Source of the DNA: Chara braunii
Lineage: Eukaryota; Streptophyta; Charophyceae; Charales; Characeae
DNA length: 49,463 nucleotides
Direction of reading: 5' to 3'
NCBI GenBank assembly: GCA_003427395.1
Contig: BFEA01000546.1
Span: 25,736 to 75,198, forward strand
The position numbers and the translations under genes were made by a program. Below the pieces are notes generated by a model, which ran no database searches, was not told the DNA's origin, and saw only the letters and a program-made list of their open reading frames with translations. Shown here one piece after another: positions 9,221-20,711 of this stretch (its first letter is position 1; each line of letters begins with the position of its first letter).

Positions 9221-9988
9221 GCTAAGTGAGTGCCTATGCCCCCCACGCCATGCACCGCAGTTGGCACTTCCTCCCTCCTTTTCTCCTTCCTCTTCCCTCT
9301 CTTCTCTCCAGAGAGGCAGTCTAATGAGCGCATAATTCACTCTCTCCTGTTTTCACAAAGATTAGTGTGCAAGCAGTGAACAGTCTGAACTGTACAACTG
9401 GGCAAGTGGAGTTGTTGTTGGCAGATAGAGAAGTTCTGGCGTGCTGGGCAAATTGTGGTCAAAGGCTTAAAGACGATCAGCAACACCAGATCCGAACTTG
9501 TCCTTCGTTGGTCTTTGTTGTTGTGCTTTCAACTGATTTGGGGTGCTGTCAAGTTAAAGTTGCGGAGACTGAAATGGTAATAGCATTCTCATACACTAGG
9601 TGTGCACGGGAAAGGTAAAGTCTAAGCCTATTCTGCGCCGAATCTGCACCAAATGGGCACACTTGGTGTATGGTCGGGCGGATTCGTGAGGTCTACGGTA
9701 TGGAAGGTTTAGACGTAGTCCATAACAGCGAAGTTCAAACAAATTACACTGAGCAGCTTGGTCAGACCGTGAAGAGAGAGAGAGGAGCTGGAAAGAGACG
9801 AGGGAAAAAGGAGAAAGAAGAAAGAAGAGGGAGTAGAGAGGGAAGAAGACATGTCCCGGACATCCCGAACGCGATCAAAATGGCCGTTATAGATTGGAAA
9901 ATCAAGCACCGCCAATACTCAAATGATACACATCAAGTTCATGGCGCAGCGACCCGACGCTGCGTTTCGTCCGGTCCGCCAAACCGGT
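9221..9988. other. Non-coding stretch
   Basis: No gene recognised. A pyrimidine-rich run lies at about 9265-9315 and a purine-rich run at 9768-9850. The segment at 9674-9710 is an isolated copy of the 37-bp unit arrayed at 9989-10162. Confidence 0.4.
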
Positions 9989-10162
9989 ATGGAAGGTTTT
10001 CGGGAGGATATGGAGGTCTACAGTATGGAAGGCTTTTGGCAGGATTCGTGAGGTCTACGGTACGGAAGGCTTTTGGGAGGATTCGTGAGGTGTTCGGTAC
10101 GGAAGGCTTTTGGGAGGATTCGCGAGGTCTACGGTACGGAAGTAACGGAAGGCTTTTGGGAT
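9989..10162 (+). repeat. 37-bp minisatellite, about 4.5 units
   Basis: Units begin GGAAGGCTTTTGGGAGGATT and end GAGGTCTACGGTAC, with starts at about 9991, 10025, 10062, 10099 and 10145. The 10025, 10062 and 10099 units are exactly 37 bp apart. The complement of the motif (AAAAAGCCCTTTGTAC) appears twice just downstream at about 10214 and 10273, giving partial dyad symmetry. Confidence 0.75.
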
Positions 10163-11436
10163 TCCAGTTAGTGTATTATGGGCTGCAGTGGAGTTGTATG
10201 TCGTGATCCGATCCCCAAAAAAAGCCCTTTGTACTGTAGATGTCAGGAATCCTCCCGAGTCCAGACCAAAAAAAAGCCCTTTGTACCGCATAATCTCGCA
10301 AAATTGGCTGGACTCTGGAGGATTCGGCGCAGAAGTCGATGAGACTTGCCCCTTCTTTTGCACACACAGTGTATGAGGATGGTATTTCCGTTTCGGGCCA
10401 GGTTCGTTGAAGCCGCACTCAACGTTCAGAAGAGGCAAACTTAAATTAGCAGTTCGCAAAGTGCAATATTTATAAACAACGGGCGACCCGAAATCTGCCA
10501 AGTTCCACTGCGGGTCATGACTGGCCGGCGCAGTTTTCGACCCCTGCTAAACTTGGACATTTGGCAACTCACATCGTGACACCGGCGCCACTTTGTCCTT
10601 TCTTGCCTTTTTCAAGCTAAAAGTGTGTCACAGCCACAATTTCCCCTAGTAAATAGTTGTGCAGAGTTCTAAGGGCAAGAGTTTCGTTTTTCCTGATGGT
10701 CTGCTCAGAAGAATGGCAGGTGTGAGCAAGTCAGAGCAACACTCTGATTCTTGGAGACAAAGAGTGGCAGCTCAACTGGGTAGAGCTCTGGGGTAGGAAC
10801 AGAGAGGCTGTGGGTAGTCCAGTCAACCATCATCCTCTTCCTCTCCTGCGCACACTCGGTGCTAGAACATCACGGGCATCCGACGTCCTTGCCCCCAAAC
10901 AAATTGCAGCCAATGGAATCTTGAGAGGGTGTGCGAACTTCGAAGCACTGAGAACTGTGCGGAGCACTGGCTGATGGGGGTGCGAAGATCCTAGTTATGT
11001 ACCGCACATATTTCTGTGCAGCCTGCAGTGAAACTTGTCATGATAAGCTTGGTTCTTGTACATCAGTGTTATGTGGATCACCAGATTACCCCTGACCGAT
11101 TTGATGTTTCCTTAACGACACCACCTACTCTTAGCAGACCATCAACAACAAGAAGCACCATACACAAGGCAACAAGATTCAAAGGACAGCAGGCTTCCTA
11201 CCACAACTCAGGGGTCAAGGCAGCGCTGAAGTTCACACAGATGGAGCCGGAGGACAAAACTCCACAGCAGAGTTACTAGTACTCTGAATCGCACTTTGAA
11301 TACGACTTTGACTACAATCGTCGACAGAAAAGAATGTGCGGTCAGTATAGGCGTATTTGGGCCGAGTTTTGGGCTACATACAGCGACAATGACCGTACGT
11401 TCTATTGGGTTCGGTAGGAGACACACAGATTGACTG

Positions 11437-11439
<3 letters not shown>
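10163..11439. other. Non-coding stretch
   Basis: No gene supported. Contains the two inverted AAAAAGCCCTTTGTAC copies, a tRNA-like segment (10762-10832), and at 11380-11418 a sequence resembling the right end of the family 1 MITE (CAATGACCGTACGTTCTATT then GGGTTCGGTAG). Confidence 0.35.
10762..10832 (+). other. tRNA-like segment, possible SINE head
   Basis: GGCAGCTCAACTGGGTAGAG resembles a tRNA D-arm and A-box. It is followed by CTCTGGGGTAGGAACAGAG, which resembles an anticodon arm, and a weak T-arm. The B-box is poor (GGGTAGTCCAGTC), so this is a degenerate relic at best. Confidence 0.35.
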
Positions 11440-11530
<91 letters not shown>

Positions 11531-11770
11531 NNNNNNNNNNNNNNNNNNNNNNNNNNNNNNNNNNNNNNNNNNNNNNNNNNNNNNNNNNNNNNNNNNNNNN
11601 NNNNNNNNNNNNNNNNNNNNNNNNNNNNNNNNNNNNNNNNNNNNNNNNNNNNNNNNNNNNNNNNNNNNNNNNNNNNNNNNNNNNNNNNNNNNNNNNNNNN
11701 NNNNNNNNNNNNNNNNNNNNNNNNNNNNNNNNNNNNNNNNNNNNNNNNNNNNNNNNNNNNNNNNNNNNNN

Positions 11771-11829
<59 letters not shown>

Positions 11830-11888
11830 CAAATTTGAAGGTTTCTTGATCAGAGAGAGAGAGAGAGAGAGGCAAAATTGAGGTTTCT

Positions 11889-11960
<72 letters not shown>
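11440..11960. repeat. (GT)n-(GA)n compound microsatellite with gap
   Basis: GT run 11440-11484 passes into a GA run to 11530, then 240 Ns (11531-11770), then AG runs to 11828, 11853-11871 and 11893-11960. Two spacers share GGCAAATTTGAAGGTTTCTT and GGCAAAATTGAGGTTTCTTG, so the spacer is itself repeated. Open frames here are repeat translations. Confidence 0.95.
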
Positions 11961-11965
<5 letters not shown>

Positions 11966-13365
11966 GTTCCAGGTTTACAGTCCCCCATCCTTCTAGCAAT
12001 TGCCCGTTGCTGGTCAACTCTCTTATTGAACTCCTGCTGCTCTCAATCGAGAGCGAGGTATGAACCAGAGAGCAGCAGCCCTCCAGGGGCGTGTTCAGTG
12101 TGTTCACCCATCCCATCTCAGATTTCCTGCCCTGATCCCAGGGTTTGTCATTGCTGCAGCAATGCTGCCTCCTTCCTATTTGCGATGCTCTGTCAGAATT
12201 TCCGGTTCTTCCTGCTGTTCCACTATGTATGCGCGGTCGTCTGCTACGAGAAGGGGGTTAATCCTGACTGATGTTGTGATATTTTCCCAATACATTTTTA
12301 ATTTTTTTTTTTTGTGGAAAAGGCCCAGTCCCCAAGGCTCAGATAAAGAAATTGAATACAACACAAACACACGGCTGTGACGGCTCTTCCCATTAGGGCT
12401 GGAAGAGCCTCGGCCACTGTTCCTGCGGAGGCAGCTTCCCTAAACATCAAAAGTGCAGAATGCACGAGGGGCATTGGTCTCTTTCGCTGATGGGAAGGAT
12501 TAACCCCCCGCCATGCAAAACTCGAGTTCTTCCCTACTTGTCCCCGGGATTAAAATAAGAGGCATGCACCTGGGAGGTTGATGGGGAGGGAGCACATGTG
12601 GCTCTCACTGCCTCCCAGTGCAGCTACACAGGGAAAGGTTGTCTCGCTTCCACGATTGATTGGCGTGGAGTAACACGTGCCTCCCGTTCTCGATGTGCGA
12701 GGAAAGGACACGTGTCTCCTGGACAGATGTGATTCCCATTTGTGTTTGCTGGGCGGACAGGACACGTGGCAAGTGGAGGACGAGCAGAAGCAGTCCCAGA
12801 CTTTGTAACGAGCAGAATCAGACTTTACGGTGGTCTCATGCGGTCGGAACACGAAGGTCATTTAACACGAAAGGTCATTTTAGTTCTAAGTGCTCTTCTT
12901 CATTACCGCGTTGCTGCATGTACTGGGAATCCCTCTTCTTGCAAGTTCTGCTCCACAGCAAGATGCTCGCTGGCAGTTCTGTCCGTTGATCTTCGGAAAG
13001 GGGGTACGCAGACGGCCTTGTTTGCGCAACTGCCTTCTTTTCGCACTTCGACTTCGAAAAACAAATGTTTTTTGTGCCCCCCTACGGGACCCTACGGCGG
13101 CCCCCCAAAACCCCAGTCCACTTAGAAACGGTTAACATGTCCTTCCAACAGTCACATCACGCCTGTCGCGGGAAACCGGTCTCTAACAAGTTCGGATCCA
13201 GGCGGACTTTGCACATCGACCACCACCAGATCCTGTGTCAAAAAACTGCAACTCTGAGCGATCAACTGCTGACGAACATTCTTAGTTCTACTGTGCACGC
13301 CGGCTTCTCGACTTGTGTTTGATGGAGATAAGCAACATGCCTCTTCGACCCCTCAGCACCCCCCA
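11961..13365. other. Non-coding stretch between microsatellite and retroelement
   Basis: No gene recognised. CACGTG sites occur at about 12674, 12708 and 12764 within roughly 100 bp, embedded in GGACACGTG contexts like those near the cupin genes. The rest shows no structure I could identify. Confidence 0.4.
12666..12772. promoter_or_regulatory. CACGTG cluster
   Basis: Three CACGTG palindromes within about 100 bp (TAACACGTGCC, GGACACGTGTC, GGACACGTGGC). No adjacent gene start was found, so a regulatory role is unproven. Confidence 0.3.
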
Positions 13366-14220
13366 AAAGTCCCAAAAGTCGACTCTGGATCCAATGTCAC
13401 CAAGCTCTATCTCTCTTCTCTCGTAGTCTGCAGATGTAGTGAAGTCAGAAGTTGAGAGGGGGAGAAGGAGATGGTGGACTGAGAAGAAGAAGAAGAAGAA
13501 CTCTCTCTCTCTCACTGTTACGAGCCAGATACTAACCTGTGATGTTGGCGCTGTGCTGCAGGTACCTCGAAGACGAAGCTGGAGCAACGGCGCTGCAGGT
13601 AAGTACCTCTGACCTCCGCCAAAGCTCTCTCTCTCTCTCTCTCTCTAGTACTACCTAGCTATGGAGCCCAGCGCTGGAGACTACAGCTACCTACTGCGCC
13701 CAGTGCTGAAGACGACAAGCTAACGCTACTACTACTACTCTGCAGCGCTCCCTCCAGAGTGCTGCTCTTGAATCCTGAAGACTACAACTGCCGACTGCCT
13801 ACCTGGGAAGTGCCTGGGAAGTCCCTATGTACTACCTCGGCCTGCCTCCTGACTACTGGACGGCGAGCCAGGCCGGGGAGGCAGCTCTTGCAAATGCCGG
13901 AGTGTGCCAAGGGCTGGCGTGCAGCAGCCTGCTGAGGCTGGCGTGGGAAGCAGGCTAAGAATAGCCTGTTCCCGAAACCCTGGTTCGGTGCCTGAGGTTC
14001 AGGGCTGGTCGTTCTGATGAACGACCGAAAATGGCCCTTGGGTTCAGGCTAAGAAGGTTGTTGCCATTTTTAGTATGAACCGACATAGGGGCTGTAGGGC
14101 CTGAAGTTCAGGCTTTCGGGCTGAACCGACGTGGGGCCTGTAAGCCCTGGATTTCAGGCTTTCGGCCTGAAGGGCGCAGACCTGAAAAATGGCCTGCGTG
14201 TGCAGGCGCAACATGTAACA
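13366..14220 (-). repeat. 3' LTR of Gypsy-1, truncated
   Basis: Homologous to 21158-22010, starting (plus strand) at AAAGTCCCAAAAGTCGACTC and ending CATGTAACA. The 20712-21157 portion of the other LTR is missing here, so the terminal part of this LTR was lost or replaced. Base differences against the partner are visible throughout. Includes short CT runs and a polyadenylation-side region rich in CTGAA-type repeats (GGCTTTCGGCCTGAA). Confidence 0.8.
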
Positions 14221-14232
14221 CCCCCCCTCCTT
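14221..14232 (-). other. Polypurine tract of Gypsy-1
   Basis: On the coding strand AAGGAGGGGGGG directly abuts the TGTTACATG start of the 3' LTR, the expected position and composition for plus-strand DNA priming. Confidence 0.65.
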
Positions 14233-14477
14233 ATGAAGTCAAGCCGGGGCAAGGGCGCAGCCTACGATTTGAAGGTGGAACTTGAACGCGGGCGCGGCAT
14301 GGAGCCGAAAAAACCGGCTTGCCTTGCATCTTGCGTTCGTAGCGTGCGAGAATATCTGGAGTTGTCGCTTGAAGTTCCGCACAGGTTAACCATCGGTCAG
14401 CTCGGTGTGTGCAATATGCAAAATGCACCAAGTACTCGGTCGGCCTGCTGCCGTAGCGTCGCTGGGAGATGATGTCG
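14231..14477 (-). pseudogene. Chromodomain of Gypsy-1 integrase C-terminus
   Basis: The minus-strand frame reads VGDIISQRR, then YLVHFAYCTHRADRWLTCAE, then a helical segment ending ARYERKMQG. This follows the chromodomain pattern (beta strands with YLV-K/H-W-type core, W in the third strand, terminal helix). It is separated from the upstream integrase frame by a stop near 14486. In chromoviruses this module is known to guide integration to particular chromatin. One canonical aromatic (YLVKW tryptophan) is replaced by F. Confidence 0.6.
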
Positions 14478-14485
14478 CCAACCTC

Positions 14486-15516
14486 CTAAAAATCGTCCAT
14501 AGAAGGTGGGTCCTGCGTACGTCTCCCGGGAAAATGGTCATGTTCACTTGGCATGTAGAGAGCGAATTTGAAGCAATGAAAGACTCGGTACACGGGCAAG
14601 TGGCCACACAGTTGAATCGTGAAGGAAGGTCCTTCGGGTGCGTCCCCAGCGGGCGCTACGATCGGCCAAGGCCCCATCCATTTAGGAAGGAGCTTGCGAG
14701 AGGTGTCTTGTTCAAGGCTGAATTCCGCTGCAGAAACCCAGACGAGGTCACCGGCACGGAATGGACAAGGAAGACACTGGTGATTGGCCTGTTGGCTCAT
14801 GCGCTGCTGCGTCTTAGCCATCTGGTCGCGTGCCTTAACAAGAAGCTCTTGCATCCGATGCAAGAAAAGAAGGTGGTCGTCGCTCTCGGCCGTGCGTGGA
14901 ATAATAGTGTCCAACGGTGACGTGACCGGCGAGCCATGCTCGAACTCGAAGGGCGATATCCCAATAGCCGGGTGGATGGAAGAGTTGTAGGCCAACTCGA
15001 CGTCCGGCGCTCAACCCAGTCTTTCTGGTCGGGGAGGATGAGAGTGCGAAGGAGAACCTGTGCGATCTGATGCGCCCTCTCCGTCTGGTCATCGGTCTGA
15101 GGGTGGCGAGCTGAACTGGGCTTGAGAGATGAGCCCCATCGCTTGATGAGCGCCAACCCAAAATCGGACATGAACCGAGTGTCGCGGTCGCAGACGATCT
15201 CCTTGGGGCAACCCTTGGTGCGAATCCAACCGACGTAAAGGACCTCGGCTAACTCCGGTGCCTTGGCATGATAGCGACAAGGCAAAAACATGGCGAACTT
15301 GGTGAGTCAGTCGACCACTGTGAGAATCCCATCCACTCCGGTCTTGTGCTTGGGGAACGGGCCGGTAATGTCGATGGCAATCGCTTCCGTCACCTCAACA
15401 GGACTGGTAATGGTCGTAACTCGCCGTACGGATGATGGTTGTAGGATTTGCAGCGTCGGCAAACCTCGCATGACTCGCAATAGCGCGTGACGTCGCCGAG
15501 AAGGCCGGGCCACCAA
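14486..15516 (-). pseudogene. Integrase of Gypsy-1, frameshifted
   Basis: Retroviral-type integrase core in pieces. The fragment from 15516 contains the first catalytic Asp in AIAIDITGPFP. An in-frame stop follows TVVD (15307). The fragment 15291-14797 has the second Asp in CDRDTRF and the Glu in HPQTDDQTER (usual form HPQTDGQTE). The fragment 14995-14486 supplies the C-terminal part beginning AYNSSIHPAIGISPFEFEHG. A one-base loss near 15399 separates it from the RNase H frame, and another indel near 15010 separates the last two fragments. The zinc-binding HHCC part lies at the end of the RT reading frame. Not functional as it stands. Confidence 0.85.
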
Positions 15517-17198
15517 GATCGCTGGCGAGGTCGGCCAATCGTGCGATTGACTCCAAAGTGTCCGGTGGCGGGAGCATCGTGGAACTCGCCAAGAAGGCGT
15601 GTACGCGAGTGAGGATCACTCGGTATGCAAAGAAGGTCCTTCCCCCGCGTGTGGACAAGCAAGTACCCCTCTTGGATCCGGTAGTGAGAAGGAGCCGGAT
15701 TAGGAGAGGAGCAATTCGCGTACTTGTCGCGAAACTCGAGGTCAGCGTGGTAGCCGCGGATGAAGCTGTTCCGCAGATCATCGTCGATCTCGAAGGTTGA
15801 GTAGACCGCGGTACAGTGATCCAGACGCTGTGCAAGAACATCCGCAAAACGGTTCGACTTCCCGGGAATGTGATCGGGAAAGAAGTCGAACTGGTCGATG
15901 AAAGTCATCCATCGAGCGATGGTGCTGTTGACGGTGTGTTGGGTCTTGTAGAAGACCAACGAATTGTTGTCCGTTACCCACCGAAATTGGCTTCGACCAC
16001 GGAGGAAGTGCCACCACCGCTTGAGCGTGTGGACGAAGGCGAGGAGCTCCTTCTTGCGTGCATCGTCAATGGAATGCACGATGGACACTTTCTTGCTGAA
16101 GTACTTGACCGGGTGCCAATTCACACCATCATGTTCCTCGAGGACTGCACCAATGCCATAGCCTGATGCATCCGTAGTGATGCGCGTAGGCGCGAGCGGG
16201 TCGTATATCCGCAAGACCTCCGCAGACAATAGCGCGGCTTTGCAAGCGAAGAATGATCCCCGCGCCTCCTCTCCGAAGTCAAATGATCGATCCTCGCATT
16301 GAAGCTTGTTCAAGTGGGCCGCGATCTTTGAGTAGCCTTTGATGAAGCATTGATAGTAGCCGGTAAGACCGAGGGACGAGCGGACATCCGTGACGTTTCG
16401 AGGCTCAGGCCACTCTTGGACGGCCTGAATTTTGTCCGATACCGGACTGATGCCCTCCGGTGTGACAAAATGGCCCAAGTATTCCAACTCTTGCCGGACA
16501 AATTCACACTTGTAAGGGTTGGCCTTGTACTTGGCACGACGGAGCGTCTCCAACACTCGTCGAAGATGCCCAAGATGATCCTCCAATGACCGGCTATAGA
16601 CGAGAATATCGTCTAAGTAGACCAGCACGAACGGGTCCAACATTGCACGAAACTCATTGGTCATGGCTGCCTGAAAGGTCGCCGGGGCGTTGGTGAGGCC
16701 AAAAGGCATGACCACCCACTCAAAATGCCCGTACTGCGTCTTGAACGCGGTCTTGTAGCGATCGTTCGGTTGGATCAAGATTTGATGATATCCTGATTTC
16801 AAATCCAGCTTGGAAAAATACTTCGCGCCGCCCAGTTGCTCAAGAAGATCGTCAATGCGAGGAAGAGGCCCCGCATTCTTGATGGTTTGCGCGTTGAGCT
16901 TGCGGTAGTCGATACACAATCGTAGATCCTTGTTCTTCTTCTTGACGAAGAGAACTGGTGCTCCATATGGGGAGCTGCTAGGGCGGATCCAGCCCTTGGC
17001 CAGTAAATCATCAAGTTGTGCGCGGAGGACCTCAAATTCCTCCTCGCTCATTCGATAGATGCAACCTTTCGGCGGCACGGCACCGGCCTCAAGAATGATC
17101 TCGTGAGAGATCGGCCAATCCGGCACCTTACCGGTAGGTGACTCGAAGATGTCGGCGAACTCGTCCAGCAACCGCACCACACAGGGGTCCGACGACAA
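15390..17198 (-). pseudogene. Reverse transcriptase and RNase H of Gypsy-1
   Basis: An open frame of 602 codons. Reverse transcriptase spans about residues 40-270: DLRLCIDYRKLN near 91-102, MPFGLTNAPATF near 164-175, and the polymerase active site YLDD at 194-197. RNase H follows with TTDASG, KELLAF, VTDNNS and FADVLAQR carrying the four acidic residues. The frame ends in the integrase zinc-binding region (GHFGVNRT, CESCEVC). Upstream it shares frame with the protease but for one TAG at 17268-17270. Downstream a single missing base near 15399 breaks into integrase. The catalytic residues are intact, so this domain has decayed least. The first methionine is probably not a true start: pol would be made as a polyprotein. 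Confidence 0.9.
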
Positions 17199-17267
17199 GT
17201 CCGTGGGTGAAGAGTCGGCTACCGCAACGGTCCGTAGGAAACATAGGACGATCTCCTCGGGCTGCTT

Positions 17268-18065
17268 CTAAGCGCAAGTCGCTCGGAATGATTTGGCCGT
17301 CACCACTTGGCACCGGATCGAAGTGTGCGGTAGAGGAATCGTACACGCCACTTTCGCGCCGAAGGCATCGCGAATGCTAAGAGTCCGCCGATGGAAGTTG
17401 ACCGTGTGATCCGGACTTGCAAGCCAAGGCATTCCCAGAATGATGTCGAAGTCCGTGTCGAGAATATCGAATGTCACCGGTTCGCATGCATAAGGTGCGA
17501 AGTAGACCGGTACAGCCTCGATGTGACGGTCGAGAAGTTGTTGCGTCTTTTCATCCGCCAACTTGATCGCCGTCGGGTTCGCCTTCCTTCGAACTTGTGC
17601 GCCAAGGCCAGCCCTTTGCATAAAGGATTGAGTCATAAAATTGCGAGACGCGCCGCTATCCAGCAAAGTGCTGCAGGACGCTTGCCCAACCTGAATGCGG
17701 ACATACATGAGCGGTGCGTTGTTGCCATCGTACCGCTGCGTGTGAAACTCGCGGGCCACCTTGGTAGTATATGCCAGGATGTCCCCCACCGCGACTTCGT
17801 CATCCGTCGGCGAAGTTGGTGGTGCATAGAAGGATAAGTAAGTGTGAAGATTAGCGCTAAGTGTTGCGCATTGCGGTCTCACCAAGCGGCCTGTGGTCGG
17901 GAGAGGAAGCCATGCGAAGTCCTCAGACGTGAGCGGGTCCAATGCCTCTATGTTGAACTCACGTGTCGAATCCCCTGATGAACCACTTGAAGACGATATG
18001 TCGCCGTTGCATGACGGAGAAGAAACCGCACACACTCCTTGTTCTTGAGCTTGAGTACCCAGCAT
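17268..18065 (-). pseudogene. Retropepsin (protease) region of Gypsy-1
   Basis: A 265-codon frame containing an aspartic protease with LLDSGASRNF (Asp at residue 136) and the family's second motif FDIILGMPWL, about 75 residues later. It would cleave the gag-pol polyprotein as a dimer. An in-frame TAG at 17268-17270 separates it from RT, with sequence beyond it continuing in frame to the RT start, so the stop is a point lesion. It lies in a different frame from gag, as expected for a frameshifted or separately fused pol. Confidence 0.85.
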
Positions 18066-18213
18066 AGGAACGAGTCGGGCAACATAGTCCTAAAAAAAAG
18101 TAGAAGCGGAGGACTATCGACTTTCGCGTGCCTCTTGGAATAAAGGCCGGTTACTCGCGAAAAAACCGGTTCCGAAGGCGTCGAGAGTGTCGTCGAATCA
18201 CTCTCGGCGGTGC

Positions 18214-19668
18214 TCAGTTTCCCTGTCTGCCCTTGCCTTTCAATGGGCAACCCTGTGTTTGATGAAGATCGCTGTTGCACCAAAGGCAATAGTGGAATCT
18301 CTCGCGCGCCTTGAATGCGGACTCGAAGATGCCATACTGAGACCATGGGCCTGTCTGAGCTGCTACACCGGGTCCGGGGCTAGATGCGGTGTGTCTTCGT
18401 CTTGCCGCATCCTCGGCCTTTGTCGGGGCGACCACCTTCCCGGGTGGTTGGAGTCTATCCCCTTCACTGGCAGACACTGCCTCGCTGATTTAGTCCAATG
18501 GCGTTGCTGCTGCGACCACGGCCACTCTTGGCTGATGTTGGTCCCTGATCGGGCCTGCCGCATATGAACGAAGGTTCTTCGCCTTCTTGTTCGTGATGAT
18601 GATCTGCGTAGCTTTGTCAAACAATTCCGCCGCCATCGTCAAGGTGTCCTCAACGTGCGTCAGGGCATTGCTTAATGCCGGACATGATATTGAGATGAAG
18701 TAATGGCGGATGGCTTTGAAGCCCATCTGGATGTTTGGGACTGGCGTCAAGCGTTGGTACTCGGCGATTCAGTCCGTACTTGGCAGCGTGCCTTGCTTGA
18801 AGACCATGAGGTTGTCCATGACTTTGATCTCTGGTGGCTCCACCTGGAACCGCTTGTGCCACGCCGCTTTCAAATCATCCCAACTGATCTTGGTGTGCAA
18901 GTCGGCTGCTACTACTCCGTACTTGGACAAGAGGTTGTCCAACCAAGCCTGGCACACGCCCCCTGAACGAGAGTACAAGTATGCGTGGTGCTTGTGTTCT
19001 TTGACGTTGGACAGCTGCAGCGTGAGCTCGAACTTGCGAAACCATGGAATCAGATCTGTCTTCATTGAGTCGCAGAAGATCTCCTGCCCGTCGAACTTTA
19101 GCGTTGACTCGCACGGTTCGGAACTCGAGGTCGTGACAGTAGTGCAGATCCGCTGTTGCAACTATTGCGTCGCGGTCTACTGTAGTTGCACGCCATCCTT
19201 GAGTGAGCCGACGTCCATCTCCAATGCGTTGAGGTGGTCGTCAGTATTGGAAGAGCTTGCGTCGGCGGCGACGACTGGTTGCTGCTCCAACTGTTGAAGG
19301 CGGTCTTGGACGTGAGCTAGCGAGGTGTCGAGACAAAGGATCTCTGCCCGCTGTGTAATGCAGGTTGCCACGAGGTCTGTGAGGTGTGAGAGGAGAAGCG
19401 CGATCTTGTTTGCGCTATCCTCCAACTTGCCATCCTCCGCTTCGGTCCGCAATCCCGCTGCCATTGTAAGTAACGCCCGCTCTCCGGTAAATATCTTCTC
19501 GTGACACTGGTTCCTTTCTTCATCGGCATCCCTTGCTGCTGCCACGTCATGCTGGCACTGTTGTTCAAGTGCCAGCAGACGTGCCTGCTCGGCATCCTCT
19601 GCCTTCTTCTTCGCTGCTGCGGCAGCGTCATCTGCCCATTTCTTTGTCTCGGTACTCAAGGCCAGCAC
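18214..19668 (-). pseudogene. Gag of Gypsy-1 with in-frame stops
   Basis: One reading frame of about 485 codons broken only by stops at 19177-19179, 19162-19164, 18769-18771 and 18490-18492. The N-terminal third is an Ala/Glu/Gln-rich coiled coil (KKWADDAAAAAKKKAEDAEQ). The middle has the retrotransposon capsid signature (WFRKFELTLQ, CQAWLDNLL, WDDLKAAWHKRF). The end has a CX2CX4HX4C zinc knuckle (CLWCNSDLHQTQGC, about 18235-18290) expected to bind the RNA genome. The stops preclude function. Confidence 0.8.
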
Positions 19669-19780
19669 GCGGGCCTATTAGGGCTCGTCCACTTCTCCGG
19701 GCCGCTGGTCCATGACTGCTGTATGAGATCGCAATGGCATAGATAGACCAGGCCGGGGCCTGCTAATGTGGTATCCCTTG

Positions 19781-19958
19781 CTGCTGACGTGGTACCGCTG
19801 ACGTGTCCTGCTGACATGTCCTGCTGACGTAGCCTGCTGACGTGGTCTGCTGACGTACTGACGTAGTCTGCTGACGTGGCCTGCTGACCTGGCCTGCCGA
19901 CGTGGCCTGCCGACGTGGCCTGCTGACGTGGCCTGCTGACGTGGCCTGCTGACGTGGC
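19781..19958 (-). repeat. 13-bp minisatellite of TGACGT motifs in the Gypsy-1 leader
   Basis: About 13 units of CTGCTGACGTGGC, mostly 13 bp apart with a few short or variant units, lie between gag and the primer site. Each carries TGACGT, the core of as-1/CRE sites bound by TGA-type bZIP factors. It would be transcribed as part of the 5' leader. Confidence 0.85.
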
Positions 19959-20697
19959 AACTCACCAATGCTACCGCAGGGGGTACCCGGATACAAACAG
20001 AAATGGAAAGGCGAGAGATGGCAACAACATAGGTGGGGAGGGGTGGGTGGGATAATCTCCCAACTAATCACTCAGATAAGGAGCCACTAATCGAACAAGA
20101 AAAGTTTGAACTTTGCAAATTTTTTGCAAGTTCGGTAGGTCTCCCAAAATCCCTTGAAGTCCGAAATGATCACTGAAAGAAAAAATTTCGACTCTAGACT
20201 GCAAATGATTTATAGAATTGAATGACAGAATCCTAGAACTGCGAAAAAATTCCGAACAGAAATGACCAATATTCAGATTAATTCTGATGGGAATATTCGC
20301 AGTTTGGAAAATAATACCGCAGGAGGGATTTCCCGTATTGTTTTTAGAAAAACGAATTTCGGAAAAGAAAATATTCCGAATTTCTAAGTAAGGGAAATGC
20401 AACAGGAAATCGAAATTTTCAAAAAGAAAAATATTCCGGATTTTCAACAGAAAAATTTCGAATTTTTCGGAGAAAAACGAAAATGGAAATTTCAGATGCT
20501 GCAATATTGCGATTTTCTATAACAGAACAGCGAGAAAATAAAATCCAAGAAAAGAAAAAAAAAATCAATTTTCGGTAGTGAGGTCAAAATCGTGATTTTG
20601 GGGTCTAACTATTGTGTTCTAATCAATCATTAGAGACTAACCAGCTAATTAGTCCCCGCACACGTGTCAGATCAAGTTGTCCTGATTCACCTGCAAA
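19959..20697 (-). other. AT-rich untranslated leader of Gypsy-1
   Basis: Lies between the TGACGT array and the primer-binding site. 20090-20580 is AT-rich with many GAAATTTCG and GAATTTTTCGG-like words in both orientations. No coding region is supported. Confidence 0.5.
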
Positions 20698-20709
20698 GCT
20701 CCGATACCA
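20698..20709 (-). other. Primer-binding site of Gypsy-1
   Basis: The coding strand reads TGGTATCGGAGC, 2 nt beyond the end of the 5' LTR, complementary to the 3' end expected for an initiator methionine tRNA (plants usually show TGGTATCAGAGC). The identical 12-mer occurs at 40223-40234. Confidence 0.75.
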
Positions 20710-20711
20710 AC

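Noticed and set aside
14405-14920. Plus-strand 171-codon frame over the retroelement
   Set aside because: Antisense shadow of the Gypsy-1 integrase and chromodomain region.
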